Assembly: GCA_963277665.1 (NCBI GenBank) | Contig: OY728157.1 | Coordinates: forward strand, 370,216,067-370,280,066 | DNA: 64,000 nt | Direction: 5' to 3' | Source of the DNA: Viscum album | Taxonomy: Eukaryota; Streptophyta; Magnoliopsida; Santalales; Viscaceae | Shown: piece after piece, positions 1 through 9,992 of the stretch | Position numbering within the stretch: the stretch's first letter is position 1 | Layout of the letters: every line of letters begins with the position of its first letter | Notes under the pieces: model-generated | Seen by the model: only the letters and a program-made list of their open reading frames with translations | Database searches by the model: none | Told to the model about the DNA's origin: nothing | Program-made: the position numbers and the translations under genes

Positions 1-239
1 TCCCACACCCCAAAACTAATAAAAAATTCACAAACAAACCCTTTGATTAGGGGTTTTCCAAATTGAAAGAAAAACCCCCAAAACTTTTGAATGAAAAATC
101 GTCAGAGGAAGAGGTTATTGGCGAAGGAGGTGCGTTTGGTTCAATGACCACCAGAGAGGATGGCAGCGGCACCGGAGCAGGCCAGTGTGGCTGATGGAAC
201 AAGCTGGACAGAGGCCTGAGCTGGGGGTCTAGTTTTCCA

Positions 240-560
240 GAGCAAGGGAGGGGAGGCACTACACTAGAGAGGAGGGTCGGTGAGGGGAGGTCGGCTAGCG
301 GAGGGGGTGCGGCTTCAATCCAAAGCAGTGAGGGGAGGTCAGAGCATGGATGGGTCGGCTGGCCGGAAGTGCGACCAGGTGCAGAGGGGAGAGGCCCAGA
401 TCATGGAGGGGTGAGGTTCGGAGTGTAAGAAGGGAGCGGAGGGGCGAGGCTTGGAGTGGGGAGGGGTGAGGTTGGGGTGCGGTGAGGGGGGGGGGGGTGT
501 GGTCGTATGAGAGGAGAAAGGCAAGGAGAGGGGTTGGTGTGCACACATAGATAGGGGGTG
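240..560. repeat. G-rich tract inside element A LTR
   Basis: The plus strand is strongly G-rich, with many GGGG runs spaced by short linkers and a run of 12 G at 486-497. The homologous part of the other LTR (about 15790-16210) has the same bias. The C-rich reverse strand stays open as proline/serine-rich frames, which is a composition effect and not a gene. Confidence 0.8.
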
Positions 561-589
561 CAGGTAGTTCTAGGTTTTCCTTTTTTCAA

Positions 590-900
590 TTTAATTTTTA
601 TTATTATTTTTATAATAATAATAATAATACTATTTTTAATAATATCAATAATAATAATAAAAATAATTATTATTATAAGAACAAATAAAATTTGAATATT
701 AAGAATCATAATTACAAATATACTAATAGTGATATCTTCATGCATTTTATTTTAAATAAATATAATATTTATAATAATTTTTTAATAATTATATTAATAA
801 CAATTGTAAATAATGATAATATTATTAACAATTATTAATAATAACAATATTATTATCTACATAGTAATAATATTATTATTACTTTTTAAACATTTATCTT
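590..900. repeat. AAT/ATT-rich simple-sequence tract in element A LTR
   Basis: Imperfect runs of AAT/ATT and TTAT units fill this stretch. A matching tract occupies about 16240-16550 in the right LTR, so it belongs to the LTR and is not an independent microsatellite. Confidence 0.8.
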
Positions 901-1132
901 ATTTCATTTACATAAAACATTATTTATTTCGAACGGTAGAAATTTTCATGAGCACTTGGGATGACCGCGTGTCTACCGCCAACTTTGTGGTGGCCATACA
1001 CCGGTCTGAAACCCTTCAAAGTCATTAAATGTCAAATATTTTGAATCGGGACCCAACCAAAACCTTAATGTGAGAAGTCAGAGCAAAGAAATCATAAAAG
1101 AAAAATAAATTTAAAATTTGATGTGTGAAAAT

Positions 1133-3663
1133 TCTCCCCAACACAGACACTTTCTTCCCCTAGAAAGTCATCATGCCAAACAATAGACAAAACGTGAATC
1201 CATGTCCAATTGGAACTGAATGAAACCAGAATACAATAGAACATGAGAACACGATAGGGTTCTAACCACCATAAGAACTCAACTATCATGTAATTTTGAC
1301 ACCCAAACATACCTCCTTAGGAAAGGGGGGCCTAAGTGGGAACTCCGAACCGATCCAAACTAAATTCTATAGAACGAGTGAAATAACTCCTCCGCTGAAA
1401 CATGGAACTGTTGACCCAGAACAAAAACCCCCAACCTCTAGATAAAAACCTCAGTGCAGAACTTAACTCAAGTTGTAATCCTGCGAATAACAACAAACAT
1501 TGATTCTCCCATAGGAAATTATATCCCAAAAAGAACACAGCTAAACTGAGATCAACACATACAATGGCCAAACAAACATTAAAAATATTGCATGATTCAA
1601 AGAACCGTAATTAGAAAAATGGAACTATTGGATTACAATAGAACAAATTCATCACATTACCTCATTGAATGATGAACTCACAATAATATTTAAACATTAA
1701 CAACATTGATACAAAAACCAAAGGTATTTTAATGTTCCAATCCCAACCTAGAAAACAAAACCCGAACTGATGCTTCACACCCCAAGTGACTCTTCACTAC
1801 GTGCGAGCTTCACCCCAAGACTTGTGGCTGAGGCTCTGATAACCAAACCATCTCTTACCTCAAAGTCAAGCACTATAATCCTCTGGTCAGAGTGTCTTAT
1901 TCAGGAAACACATCCAGGAAAACATCTCAAGATGTCCCAGATACCTGTAATGATGGAAAGTCTTCAGCGGGGTGTGACATGATGTCTTCATGTGTACTAA
2001 ACATCCACAATTATGGAACACCATTGAATGGTTCTGCAAACAAAAATCCAGAACCACTAAAAAATAATCTTTAGAAATTGGGCCCTCTGACACACCCCAC
2101 TCACCAGATGGAGAACCTTCATTAGTAACTGAATAGACTGGACTACTAACCATCTATTCTCTAGATACCAACTAATCTAGGAACACCTCACCCACCAGCT
2201 TCCCGAAATGATGGTCCTTATAAGGGAGTTCCCATTCCATGATCTCTGGATGAAGACTCCCGATGAAGAGATAATTTTTCATCAAATCCTGTTACACTAG
2301 ATTTAGAGAAAAGGACCCATGTTCCTTAAAACGGTCAACATATACTTTTACCATCCCATGGCCATGTTGAATATGTATGAGCTCTTATCTTTTCTTCTTC
2401 TTCACCTCTTTAGGTATGAACCATCAGACAAAGATAGATTTAAAGACATCCCACATTGTCCCAACTTGAATTGATGGTGGGGAGAACAAATCCCATTCAT
2501 CCAAATCTAGACCATCAAACAAACCCAAAATGGCACGCATTATAAAAACTTCAGGAGTTCCCAATACAATAAAGACGCACTCAACATCTTCAATCCACTC
2601 TGCAACCTCTAACAGACCCCCAATCACCCTGAATGATAGGCAATGTCTGAGAATGACCAAAAACTATACATGACTTATCAAAAAAACATTGGGACCTTTC
2701 TGGGTGGCATTTTCTGAACAACATATAAAAAAATTCCAAAACCAATATCAAGCTGAAGAAACATCAAATAAAGCACCTTCATCAAAATACAACGATCTCA
2801 AAAACCAAAAAAATATAAACACAGCAAAACACATCCCTTTCAAAGACAAAATTTAGATAAAAAGGTCAAGACTTTAATTTCAAATAAACACCCATGGAAT
2901 CCTGTGAACTGTCACATATGTGTCCATATATTCTATTTATTCACCCATTTCAACAAACTACCAAATTGTAAAACCAAAACATTTTCCTTTAAAACCAATT
3001 TTACTAATCCCAAAACTATTTAAAAGAAAGAATCATCATTTCCAAAAATATTTTCATCTTCAAAAACACATTTACACCAACCATATATAAGACAAAACAC
3101 CACTTATAAAAAACTATCAGAGATAGGGACTAGTGTCTATGACCAACTCAATAACATGGTTGTGGTCCATGCCCTAGGTAGGAAATAACACTAAGAGGAA
3201 CTTGAACCGTGCACTTGGTGATCACATGGGTCACTACTCCATGTGAAATCACAACATGACAGCAGCTCGTCTTTATGGACATCCCTAAATCTAAAAAAAC
3301 CAAAACAAGAAAAGGACTCAGTTCCCAAACTACCTTGGGCGACTCAAGGTATATAATAAGTGACGTTTCATGATGCCCTTACCATACCTACCTCCCATGT
3401 TCCGGCAGTCCTAATATTCATCTACTAAAAACCCCAACATATAAGGGCATCCTCTAATACCATTTATTCATGAACCAAGCTTGGGTTGAACCTGAATTGG
3501 TCAGCTGAGCCGGTCCTCAAAAAGTCCTAAGGGGCGTTAAAGATCCCCCCAGGATAGTAACCAATGTTGGGAATCAAAATTTAATAGTTGGGAATGATTT
3601 AGACCATGAAAAAAATATGAATAGATAAATAAAGACTCGTGATAAAAAACTAGTAGTAGAAAG
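1133..3663 (-). mobile_element. Element A internal region (part left of nested element B)
   Basis: Internal DNA of element A between its left LTR and the insertion point of element B. On the minus strand it holds a Gag remnant (about 1887-2700). Between the Gag zinc knuckle and the left LTR there is only about 750 bases, in which I see no protease, reverse transcriptase or integrase motif, so the copy is gag-only or has lost pol. The stretch 2700-3660 is AT-rich leader-like or LTR-like sequence. I could not find a convincing primer-binding site or the left boundary of the right-hand LTR in it. Confidence 0.6.
1887..2700 (-). pseudogene. gag: Ty3/gypsy-type Gag remnant (element A)
   Basis: Read on the minus strand, frame pieces match the order of a plant retrotransposon Gag: about 2424-2660 has the AEWIEDVE...F..LGTPE segment, followed by a decayed helical stretch and MWDVFKSIF, the W..F...F block of the Gag core. 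About 2170-2380 has MVKVYVDRFKEHGSFSLN, then GSLHPEI, the usual block before the nucleocapsid. The frame at 1887-2153 contains a zinc-knuckle relic, F-H-N-C-G-C-L-V-H-M-K-T-S-C, in which the first cysteine of CX2CX4HX4C has become phenylalanine. Several stops and at least one frame change separate the pieces. Gag would form the particle and bind RNA; this copy cannot encode it. The assignment rests on motif order, not on a database search. Confidence 0.65.
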
Positions 3664-3668
3664 AAAAC
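3664..3668. repeat. Target-site duplication AAAAC, left of element B
   Basis: AAAAC lies immediately before the first TG of element B and recurs immediately after its last CA (13709-13713). A perfect 5-bp match is what integrase of LTR retrotransposons leaves. Confidence 0.93.
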
Positions 3669-5028
3669 TGTAACACCCCGAGCTTCCACGATACGCTTCT
3701 CTTTCAACAATGCAATAGCTTGCATTTTACGCAAGTTCGAGATTCTAACACATCACGACCAATAAAAGTAGTAGTTATGAATAGTAATAACCACCTTTTG
3801 AAATTATATATATTTTACATTTTAAAATGGACTTCATTTTTGGATTCTTAATATCGAAATTAGCCTATGTTGAATTTTTGGTATTTTTCTAAGAACATCC
3901 AATTTTTTATGAATAGTGAAAAATACTTAAAAACAACTTTTTTAATCAAAATAATTTATAGTGATAAATTATACTATTGAGTGGTTATAAAGTATAATTA
4001 GAATATATTTTTACCATTTTATCCAATGGTATTCATTATAATTAATTTCACTTTGAAATTAGACATAAACAATTGTCAATCTTTTGATATATATTGTTTC
4101 TTAAAAACACGCTATTTGTTGTGACAAAGAGAATTAATTATAAAATTAATTAATTCAACTTATATGTTTGGAATTTTTTAAAATAGACATCATTTTTGAA
4201 TTCGGAATATCAATTATAGCTTAGGGTGAATTTTTGGCATTGTTCTGAAAAACTTCAATTTTTGATGAATAGTGAAACCACTAAGTTGTAGTAAAAAAAA
4301 CTGATTTTTCGTTTAAATGAAGCATTACCAATTCTGTGATTTGATTTTCAAGAATCTGACATTCATGGTTGTAATTAGGAAGTAAAATTTGGTTCAATGG
4401 GATTAAAATAATTTTTTGTTGAATAGTAACTGTTAAGTTTAATTAATCATGATTAAAGGTAATTAGTGATATTAAAGGTAAAAATGATATTATAAAAATA
4501 TTAAAATACCTTTAAACTTGTCCTAACCCTATTGGATGTGTCATGGCCGACAAATACAATCCATGGGTCAACTTGGGGACCCCATGGAGCCACTTTTGTA
4601 CAAAAATGACATAAATAACTTTTATTTAAAGTTAAAATAAAAATGTCACAAACATAAGTTGTTTTACAAAAACAATTTTTTAATGGGGTTATACAAGTCA
4701 TATTTTTGACTATAAATATAAATTATAAATATAAAAATATTTCCTACATCATGATATTTTTTTTATAATTTTTAAACATTAAATATATTAAATTATTTAT
4801 GACACCATGATGATGCAGCGATTACCTCATTAATTAACAATTTAAATAAAATGAAAATATAATGTAAAATCCAAGGCTTACACTTGTCAAAAACCTATTG
4901 TATGAGTAGATTTCGAACCCTTATTACCTTATCCTCGAATTATATAAGTTCGGGACCTTTAAAATCCGAAACTCATTATATAATAAAGTAACATTTCATT
5001 ACATTCCAAGAGCGCCCCTCCTCTCCAC

Positions 5029-5038
5029 TTATAAAAGG
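5029..5038 (+). promoter_or_regulatory. TATA box of element B 5' LTR
   Basis: TTATAAAAGG follows a CT-rich stretch (CTCCTCTCCAC) and precedes a CCCCCACCACTACCACC stretch. The same arrangement occurs in the 3' LTR (11355-11364) and, on the minus strand, in both LTRs of element E (46626-46636 and 52805-52815). Transcription should begin about 30 bases downstream. Confidence 0.75.
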
Positions 5039-5197
5039 CCCCCACCACTACCACCTTACTCACACTTTCAAATCCTTTTGTCTCGGCCAAAATCTGCCCA
5101 AATACTCTCCCAACTTACCTCCCTTACTCCTAGAAGCCTCAATTTGGGATGAATTCTTCCCAAGGAAGCCTTTGGCTCAAATCAAAAGAGTTACCCG

Positions 5198-5213
5198 ATT
5201 TTAAGGTAATGTC
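5198..5213 (+). promoter_or_regulatory. Candidate splice donor in R-U5 of element B LTR
   Basis: GATTTTAAG/GTAATG, with the GT at 5206-5207, lies about 170 bases downstream of the TATA box. All four LTRs of the family keep it; in the right LTR of element E the donor GT on the minus strand is at 52635-52636. Candidate acceptors with pyrimidine-rich ends are TTTCATTTTAG ending at 5581 and TTATTATTTAG near 6090. An intron here would remove start codons from a leader of more than 2 kb. This is inferred from sequence pattern only. Confidence 0.35.
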
Positions 5214-6752
5214 TTCTCTTATGTTATTTTGTTTTATTTTGCTTATCCAACCCCCTAAACTATTTTTATTCATTTCTTTTTTAATAAAACCAGTATCCTC
5301 AATATACTAGTATGTTGTTATAAGAAGTATTCTAGCTACAATTACACACACCTACATCTAATAGTTAAAGAACATATTGTTTCTGTGGATGGAGAATTTC
5401 TGCCTCACGAAACGATGATTGTTCAACACTCATATAACACCTTCAAATGTGGCCATTAAGTTGTAACTCTATTTATATATGATATATAATATGTTTATGT
5501 TTTACTTAAGGTTCTTTATTTTTCATTTATGGCAATCATTTATTGTTTCCATTATGGGTAAATGCAATATTTTCATTTTAGAAAGTGCCGACTACCGCCC
5601 CCTCAAATTGATTTCAATCATTAATGCCATATGTGGGATGTATAAAGGATGGAGTAAATGATATTATATAATATATTATACTGGAATTATAATATACATT
5701 TATATCATTATTTTTTCATTAAATACGAAATATAAATGAAAGTAGCGTCCATGCGTACGTACGGCTTACCGTCTCCATGAACGGTGCATTTCATTTCATA
5801 CCTATAAACGTTATGGAATATTATAAATGCATGTATATACTGAATATATATGAGATATATGATATCTATATCATGAATATAATTCTGGATATAATGGATA
5901 TTTCACCACATGAACAACTTGTAATTATAAGATGTTTATTTTTGACTCAAGTACCAAAGATCGACAAAACGACCGTTATTAAATTAAATAATTACATAAT
6001 GTTCATAACATGATAATAAGTGATATAAAAGGAATAAAAAACATGAAAAAGGTTATTAAGAAATTATAAATTTACTCTAGTTTATTATTTAGGAGGTTAA
6101 AGAATAGTCGAGTCAAGACAGGATGCAAGGTAAGGGAATTTCATAACCCAATTTCCATTTTTTGGGTTAATCTCCTACTTTCAAATTATGTTATGATATT
6201 ATTATGTCCTATCTAGTATTTGTACTTTTTTATGTGTACTTATACTGAATACACATAATAGATCTATTTTATTTAAACAAATGATATTGGTAAGGACTTC
6301 GTCTCAATCTCCTTTCATTGAGGCATATTTGGTTTTATACACAACTTTCCTTTATACGGTGTATAAAAACCTTTGAATTTTACGTTTATTCAAAAGGAAT
6401 CTTTTTATACGAAGTGTTTTACTAAACGAAAAAAAGGAATGTTTTTCTTGTCGTACGTATGCGGCGTCAATGAGTTCTTCGCCGCCATGGCCATTATTTG
6501 AGTTTCGGCTTCCTCTACAAGACATAATTTTCTTTAAATGAAAAATAAATACAAAGTTTTAATTTTCTATTTTGGCATTGAAAATTTTTTTAAAGTGTTT
6601 TTATCAATGTGTTGTATTGATATCTAGTGATTGAAATGTGGAAATGTTATGTTTCCTTTATGCATGTTTTATGTGATACGATTATGTTATGGTTTATGAT
6701 ATGTTTAAACCTATTCATATGAGGAATGCATTGGACTTAATAAGTGACGGGT

Positions 6753-6862
6753 GGAGCCCGCTATAGCTCCTCGATGCATCGGCAGGTCTCATGAGACAAA
6801 CTAGTGTCTTGGCACGAGGCCTTGACAAAATCTTATTTGTGGTCTTGGCACGAGGCCTTGGC
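6753..6862 (+). other. Palindrome and repeat cluster in transcribed part of LTR
   Basis: In 110 bases there are a GGAGC...GCTCC stem (about 6753-6770), a perfect 10-base palindrome CGATGCATCG (6772-6781), a perfect 12-base palindrome GTCTCATGAGAC (6786-6797) and two copies of TCTTGGCACGAGGCCTTG (6807-6824 and 6843-6860). The cluster recurs in the 3' LTR (13080-13190, with the 12-mer altered by one base) and in element E (about 44955-45065 and 51125-51240). It should be present at both ends of the RNA if R extends this far. Candidate role: RNA folding, dimerisation or packaging. Confidence 0.5.
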
Positions 6863-7383
6863 TATGTGGTTATGATAGTCTGGCATTATTCATTCCATCA
6901 TTATGAAAGTGGTTATTGATATTGAATGTGATTATTCGACTAGTAGAATATCCATGTGAGTAAGTAAATGGAATTATTTAATTTTATTTTTTCCATATTA
7001 TGCTGAAGTTCATGTTTAAAAAGGATTTTGTTTTAGTTATACATTGCATTAAATTTTAATTTTTATTTATGAAAGATTCCACAATATTGTTATCCTTACT
7101 GAGCATATGAGCTCACCCCTTTCAATGTTTTAATATTTTCCAGGATGTGAAGAAGTATTTTATGAATGACCTGCAGGGATAGTCAGAAAAGGATATGAGT
7201 GTGGTCTATGAAGACTTTGTTATTAATTTTTCACTTTATGATGTAATGTAACATTTATGAATGTATCTAGTGTTTCCAAGGCTACTAAACTAATCGGTGT
7301 TTCGAGACTTGATCTTTTGTGATCATGCCAATGTTACGAAGTAATGCACCGACTCTGGGTAACTGGGGTCGGGGCGTTACAGT

Positions 7384-7394
7384 TGGTATTAAAG
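7384..7394 (+). promoter_or_regulatory. Primer-binding site, initiator Met-tRNA type (mutated)
   Basis: TGGTATTAAAG begins two bases after the LTR end. The same site in element E reads TGGTATCAGAG, the usual complement of the 3' end of plant initiator Met-tRNA, so this copy has drifted since insertion. Confidence 0.85.
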
Positions 7395-7881
7395 GCAGTT
7401 TAGTACTAACCTTGGAAGCTAGATTTAGATAAACTCTGAGTAGAGCACATATCCCGAAGATAGACTTTGAGGATTAGTATAGAAGATCTTCCTAGAATTT
7501 TGGTATTATAGAGATTTTGTGAGTTTTCCAAGCAATACATCCCTGTCTGGATACGAGCTGGTAGAGGAGGCTCTGACACAAATGTACCTATTGGTAAAAC
7601 CCGAAAACACCGCTTTGAGATAGACTTGAACGGGAACTGGTGTACGACAACGGGCCTTGCTACACTCTTGGTTACGACACTCCTGAGGGATATGCTTAGG
7701 ATAATTCTCGTTTTCTTTACAAACCAATATGAAGTGTTATGAGTATATACTTCCTCAAAGAAAACATTTTTATGATTATGGATTATATCCATAAATAGTT
7801 CAATTTATGTTAAGTATTTTATAAGTAAGGAAATATGTATTTTGATTCATAAACTAATCTAGTTTATGCCATTGTTTAGAA
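7395..7881 (+). other. Leader between primer-binding site and gag
   Basis: About 490 bases with no clear sense gene. The antisense strand has a frame open at 7406-7792, and the matching leader of element E has an antisense frame of about 100 codons (50273-50578) that is similar in sequence. I do not annotate it as a gene because the two copies share ancestry. Confidence 0.6.
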
Positions 7882-8949
7882 ATGGCACCTAGTGGAAGGA
7901 ATGGAAATCGTATCAATGTATGCACTCCGTGTATGGATTTCCCTCCTGCATAAGATAATTATTATGGAGCTGGAGAGACAACTTATGCTGATCAACTTAT
8001 TACCATACTGGGACAACTCCCTCAGGTTATTAATAATAACCTTACTTGTATGGAGCACCCTGATCGGCAACGTGGAGGATCAATGTTATACCGCTTCATG
8101 AGGAAACAACCGCCAACATTTAATGGGGGTACAAATCCATTAGTATCTGAGCAATGGATAAACTCCTTAGAGAAAATATTCCACGCCTCGGGGAGTAGTG
8201 AAAGGGATAAGGTTATCATGGCAATTTACCGCCTCACTGGAGATCCCGATCAATGGTGGTCGCTGATTCAAAACACAAAGGAAGATGAAGAATTATCAAG
8301 AATGAAATTGAGGGAGTTTAAGGAAATTTTCATAGAAAAATACTTTCCACATGACCATCGAGCAGATATGGAAAGGCAATTTCTGATTCTGAGGCAGAAG
8401 GAGGATGAGAATGTCGCAAAGTATGATAATAACATTACAAGGTTAGCAAGGCATGCTGCAGATTATATACGTAATCCAAGAAGTAAGATTGATCATTTCT
8501 TTGATGGGTTAAAACCATTTCTCCGTCGAGCTTTAGTATCACAATATTTCTCAACGTACGAAGATATAGTCGCGTGTGCTATCAAGACAAAAAAGAAATT
8601 CTCTAAGTGTTATGACAAGAAAGTAAAGCAAGAGAAGAAGAGAATGGTGGAACAAGAGACGAATAAAGGGAAAAAGGGAAATAAGGATTTTCCATTCTGT
8701 GATAATTGTGGGAATAATCACTTCGGTTCTTACCCAAAAGTAATGGGAGTTTGTTATAAATGTGGAGAAAAAGGTCACCAGGCTCATGATTGCAAGGGAA
8801 TGAAAGAGGCTATCAATGTTGAATGCTACAATTGTAGGGAAATGAGGCATTATGAAAATGAATGTCCTAAGTGTCAGGGAAACATATCTCCGAAAAGGCC
8901 AAGGGATCAAGGCCAATCTTATGCTGTGACTATAGTTGAAGCGGAATAA
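7882..8949 (+). pseudogene. gag: Gag, nearly intact, one early stop (element B)
   Basis: The ATG at 7882 matches the start of the copy in element E (MAPS.RNG) and gives 355 codons, with TAA at codon 24 (7951-7953) where element E has a glutamine codon. From 8050 the frame is open to 8949. Residue positions below count from 8050. The core is at about 15-195: FNGG..PLVSEQWI, F...GSSERDKV..A.Y.LTGD.DQWW, the F...Y block FKEIFIEKYFP, then the L.R.A..YI segment and F..GL.P. It is followed by a Lys/Glu-rich linker and nucleocapsid fingers: a degenerate C-D-N-C-G-N-N-H-F-G-S-Y, where the last cysteine is lost, then CYKCGEKGHQAHDC and CYNCREMRHYENEC, both CX2CX4HX4C. Gag would build the particle and bind the element's RNA. 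It ends with its own stop and no protease follows. The break at codon 24 could be bypassed from the ATG at 8050, but a short product is unproven. Confidence 0.9.
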
Positions 8950-9298
8950 TTAATGTATTGGTGCTTTTGGACTCATGAATTATATTCTAGTTATTAGAAT
9001 AATGTGATATATATAAGGATTGTACTGCAGTATATGTTGATTTCGTTAAGGTTTTAATATGATGAAGGTAATCATATTTTTGTATGTTACAATAAGAGAA
9101 ACATTACCTTGTCTGAGGAATATGATGATACAATTGATTTTAGAATTTAGAGACCTTTTAGAGAAAGTCTGGACAGAGGTATTTTGGATAACTATAAAGG
9201 ATGGAATGGATTAAGTTGAACCTTGGATAGTATTATTTAAGGTTAAAACATTTATGAAGATTATTTTTGGAATATTATAATACTATAATTTTAGGAAA
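8950..9298 (+). other. Non-coding stretch after gag, element B
   Basis: AT-rich sequence colinear with about 48700-48925 of element E. No aspartic protease (D-S/T-G) or polymerase motif is visible in any frame. Confidence 0.6.
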
Positions 9299-9415
9299 AG
9301 GACAACCTGCAGGGTGGGGCATAACCCGTCGCGTCAGACAAAGCTACAGGAATCGAACCCACAACCATAGTGCGACAGGCCTTTATTACCTACCACTAGC
9401 CTACAGGAAGTCCTT
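9299..9415 (-). mobile_element. tRNA-like SINE-type module, antisense inside element B
   Basis: On the minus strand an A-box-like TAGGCTAGTGG (9393-9403) and a perfect B box GGTTCGATTCC (9349-9359) are spaced as in an RNA polymerase III internal promoter. A region rich in CTGACGCG and ACCTGCAGG follows. The same module sits at the same place, also antisense to gag, in element E (about 48569-48689), so it entered the family before the two copies diverged. I find no anticodon arm of a functional tRNA, and no clean poly(A) tail or target duplication. It is most likely an old tRNA-derived SINE or SINE head; I cannot name a family. Confidence 0.6.
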
Positions 9416-9979
9416 GGTTATTACAAAAACGTTTTACTAATCTAAATGGTATGTGTTAATATTTGGAACCTTATACAATTAGGATAAATAGAATATTTTT
9501 GAGTTCTATTACCTTTTAGAGTGAAAAATGGGTTTGTGGTAAAAATTTATTAAAGAATGAAAGTCTACATGACAAGTGTGTATATTCCCTTACGTTCTTA
9601 GTAAATCTCCAAAATAAATTCCTGAACTTTATAAAAGGTAACTTAAAACAAAAACGTTGCTGGTTAACTTTTCCAATGGGGGATTCAATGATCGTTTAAC
9701 CAATCACAAGTTTGTGATTTTCTTATTGTTAACTTTATCCTAATACCGTTTTCTACAACTGTCAATCAGACCTTTCTGGTTTGTTTTTCTTCCATATCCA
9801 TATTTTCATAGAATCCTAGTATGGGCTATCTCAGGTGACCTTTGTACTTCTCTTTCTTTCTTTTAATGTTATATTCTTATTAACCCTATTTCCGATGTGG
9901 GTTTTCCACAAAGGTATTTTCTATTTTCAACCTTTTATTTTCAAAGAAAAATTTCAAATTGTGAGAAAGCAATTTATTG
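9416..9979 (+). other. Non-coding stretch between SINE-like module and polypurine tract
   Basis: AT-rich and colinear with 48007-48568 of element E in reverse. The frames at 9835-10089 and 9886-10161 run across the LTR junction and are chance openings. Confidence 0.6.
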
Positions 9980-9992
9980 AAGGATGGGATAA
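9980..9992 (+). promoter_or_regulatory. Polypurine tract remnant of element B
   Basis: AAGGATGGGATAA directly precedes the 3' LTR. The same site in element E is the better AAGGAGGGGAGAA (minus strand, 47994-48006). This tract primes plus-strand DNA synthesis. Confidence 0.8.

Larger units (their letters stand above)
1..1132 (-). mobile_element. Element A, left (3') LTR, truncated by window edge
   Basis: This stretch is a diverged direct repeat of about 15641-16798, matching from the first base of the window to about 1132, so the LTR starts upstream of the window. Shared landmarks in the same order are the CACAAACAAACCC block (32 and 15670), the ATCGTC.GAGGAAGAGGTTA block (98 and 15738), a G-rich tract, an AAT/ATT-rich tract and a CAAACCTTGA/CCAAAACCTTAA block near the end. 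Orientation is minus: a purine run (GGGGAGAA on the minus strand, 1131-1139) abuts the end as a polypurine tract would, and the Gag remnant to the right is also on the minus strand. The terminal TG/CA has decayed, so the boundary is good to a few bases only. Confidence 0.7.
3669..7381 (+). repeat. Element B 5' LTR (3.7 kb)
   Basis: It begins TGTAACACCCCGAGC and ends GGGGCGTTACA, and is colinear with 9993-13708 throughout. A by-eye comparison of the first 200 bases shows about 14 differences. The TATA box is at 5029-5038, so U3 is about 1.4 kb and the transcribed R-U5 part is about 2.3 kb, unusually long. Small frames inside it (for example 5777-6013) are not kept open in element E. Confidence 0.93.

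Noticed and set aside
401..745. 114-codon minus-strand frame, isoleucine-rich then proline-rich
   Set aside because: Runs from the AAT/ATT tract into the G-rich tract; composition artefact of the LTR.
1834..1847. GGCTCTGATAACCA, a near match to a minus-strand Met-tRNA primer site
   Set aside because: The element A Gag relic lies to its right on the minus strand, so a primer site here would be downstream of gag. No LTR start follows.
4501..4701. 66-codon minus-strand frame, twin at 10825-11025
   Set aside because: LTR duplicates, antisense to the element, with no domain.
5777..6013. 78-codon frame, with a 79-codon twin at 12103-12342
   Set aside because: The two are the same LTR sequence twice. 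The homologous frame in element E stops after about 13 codons.
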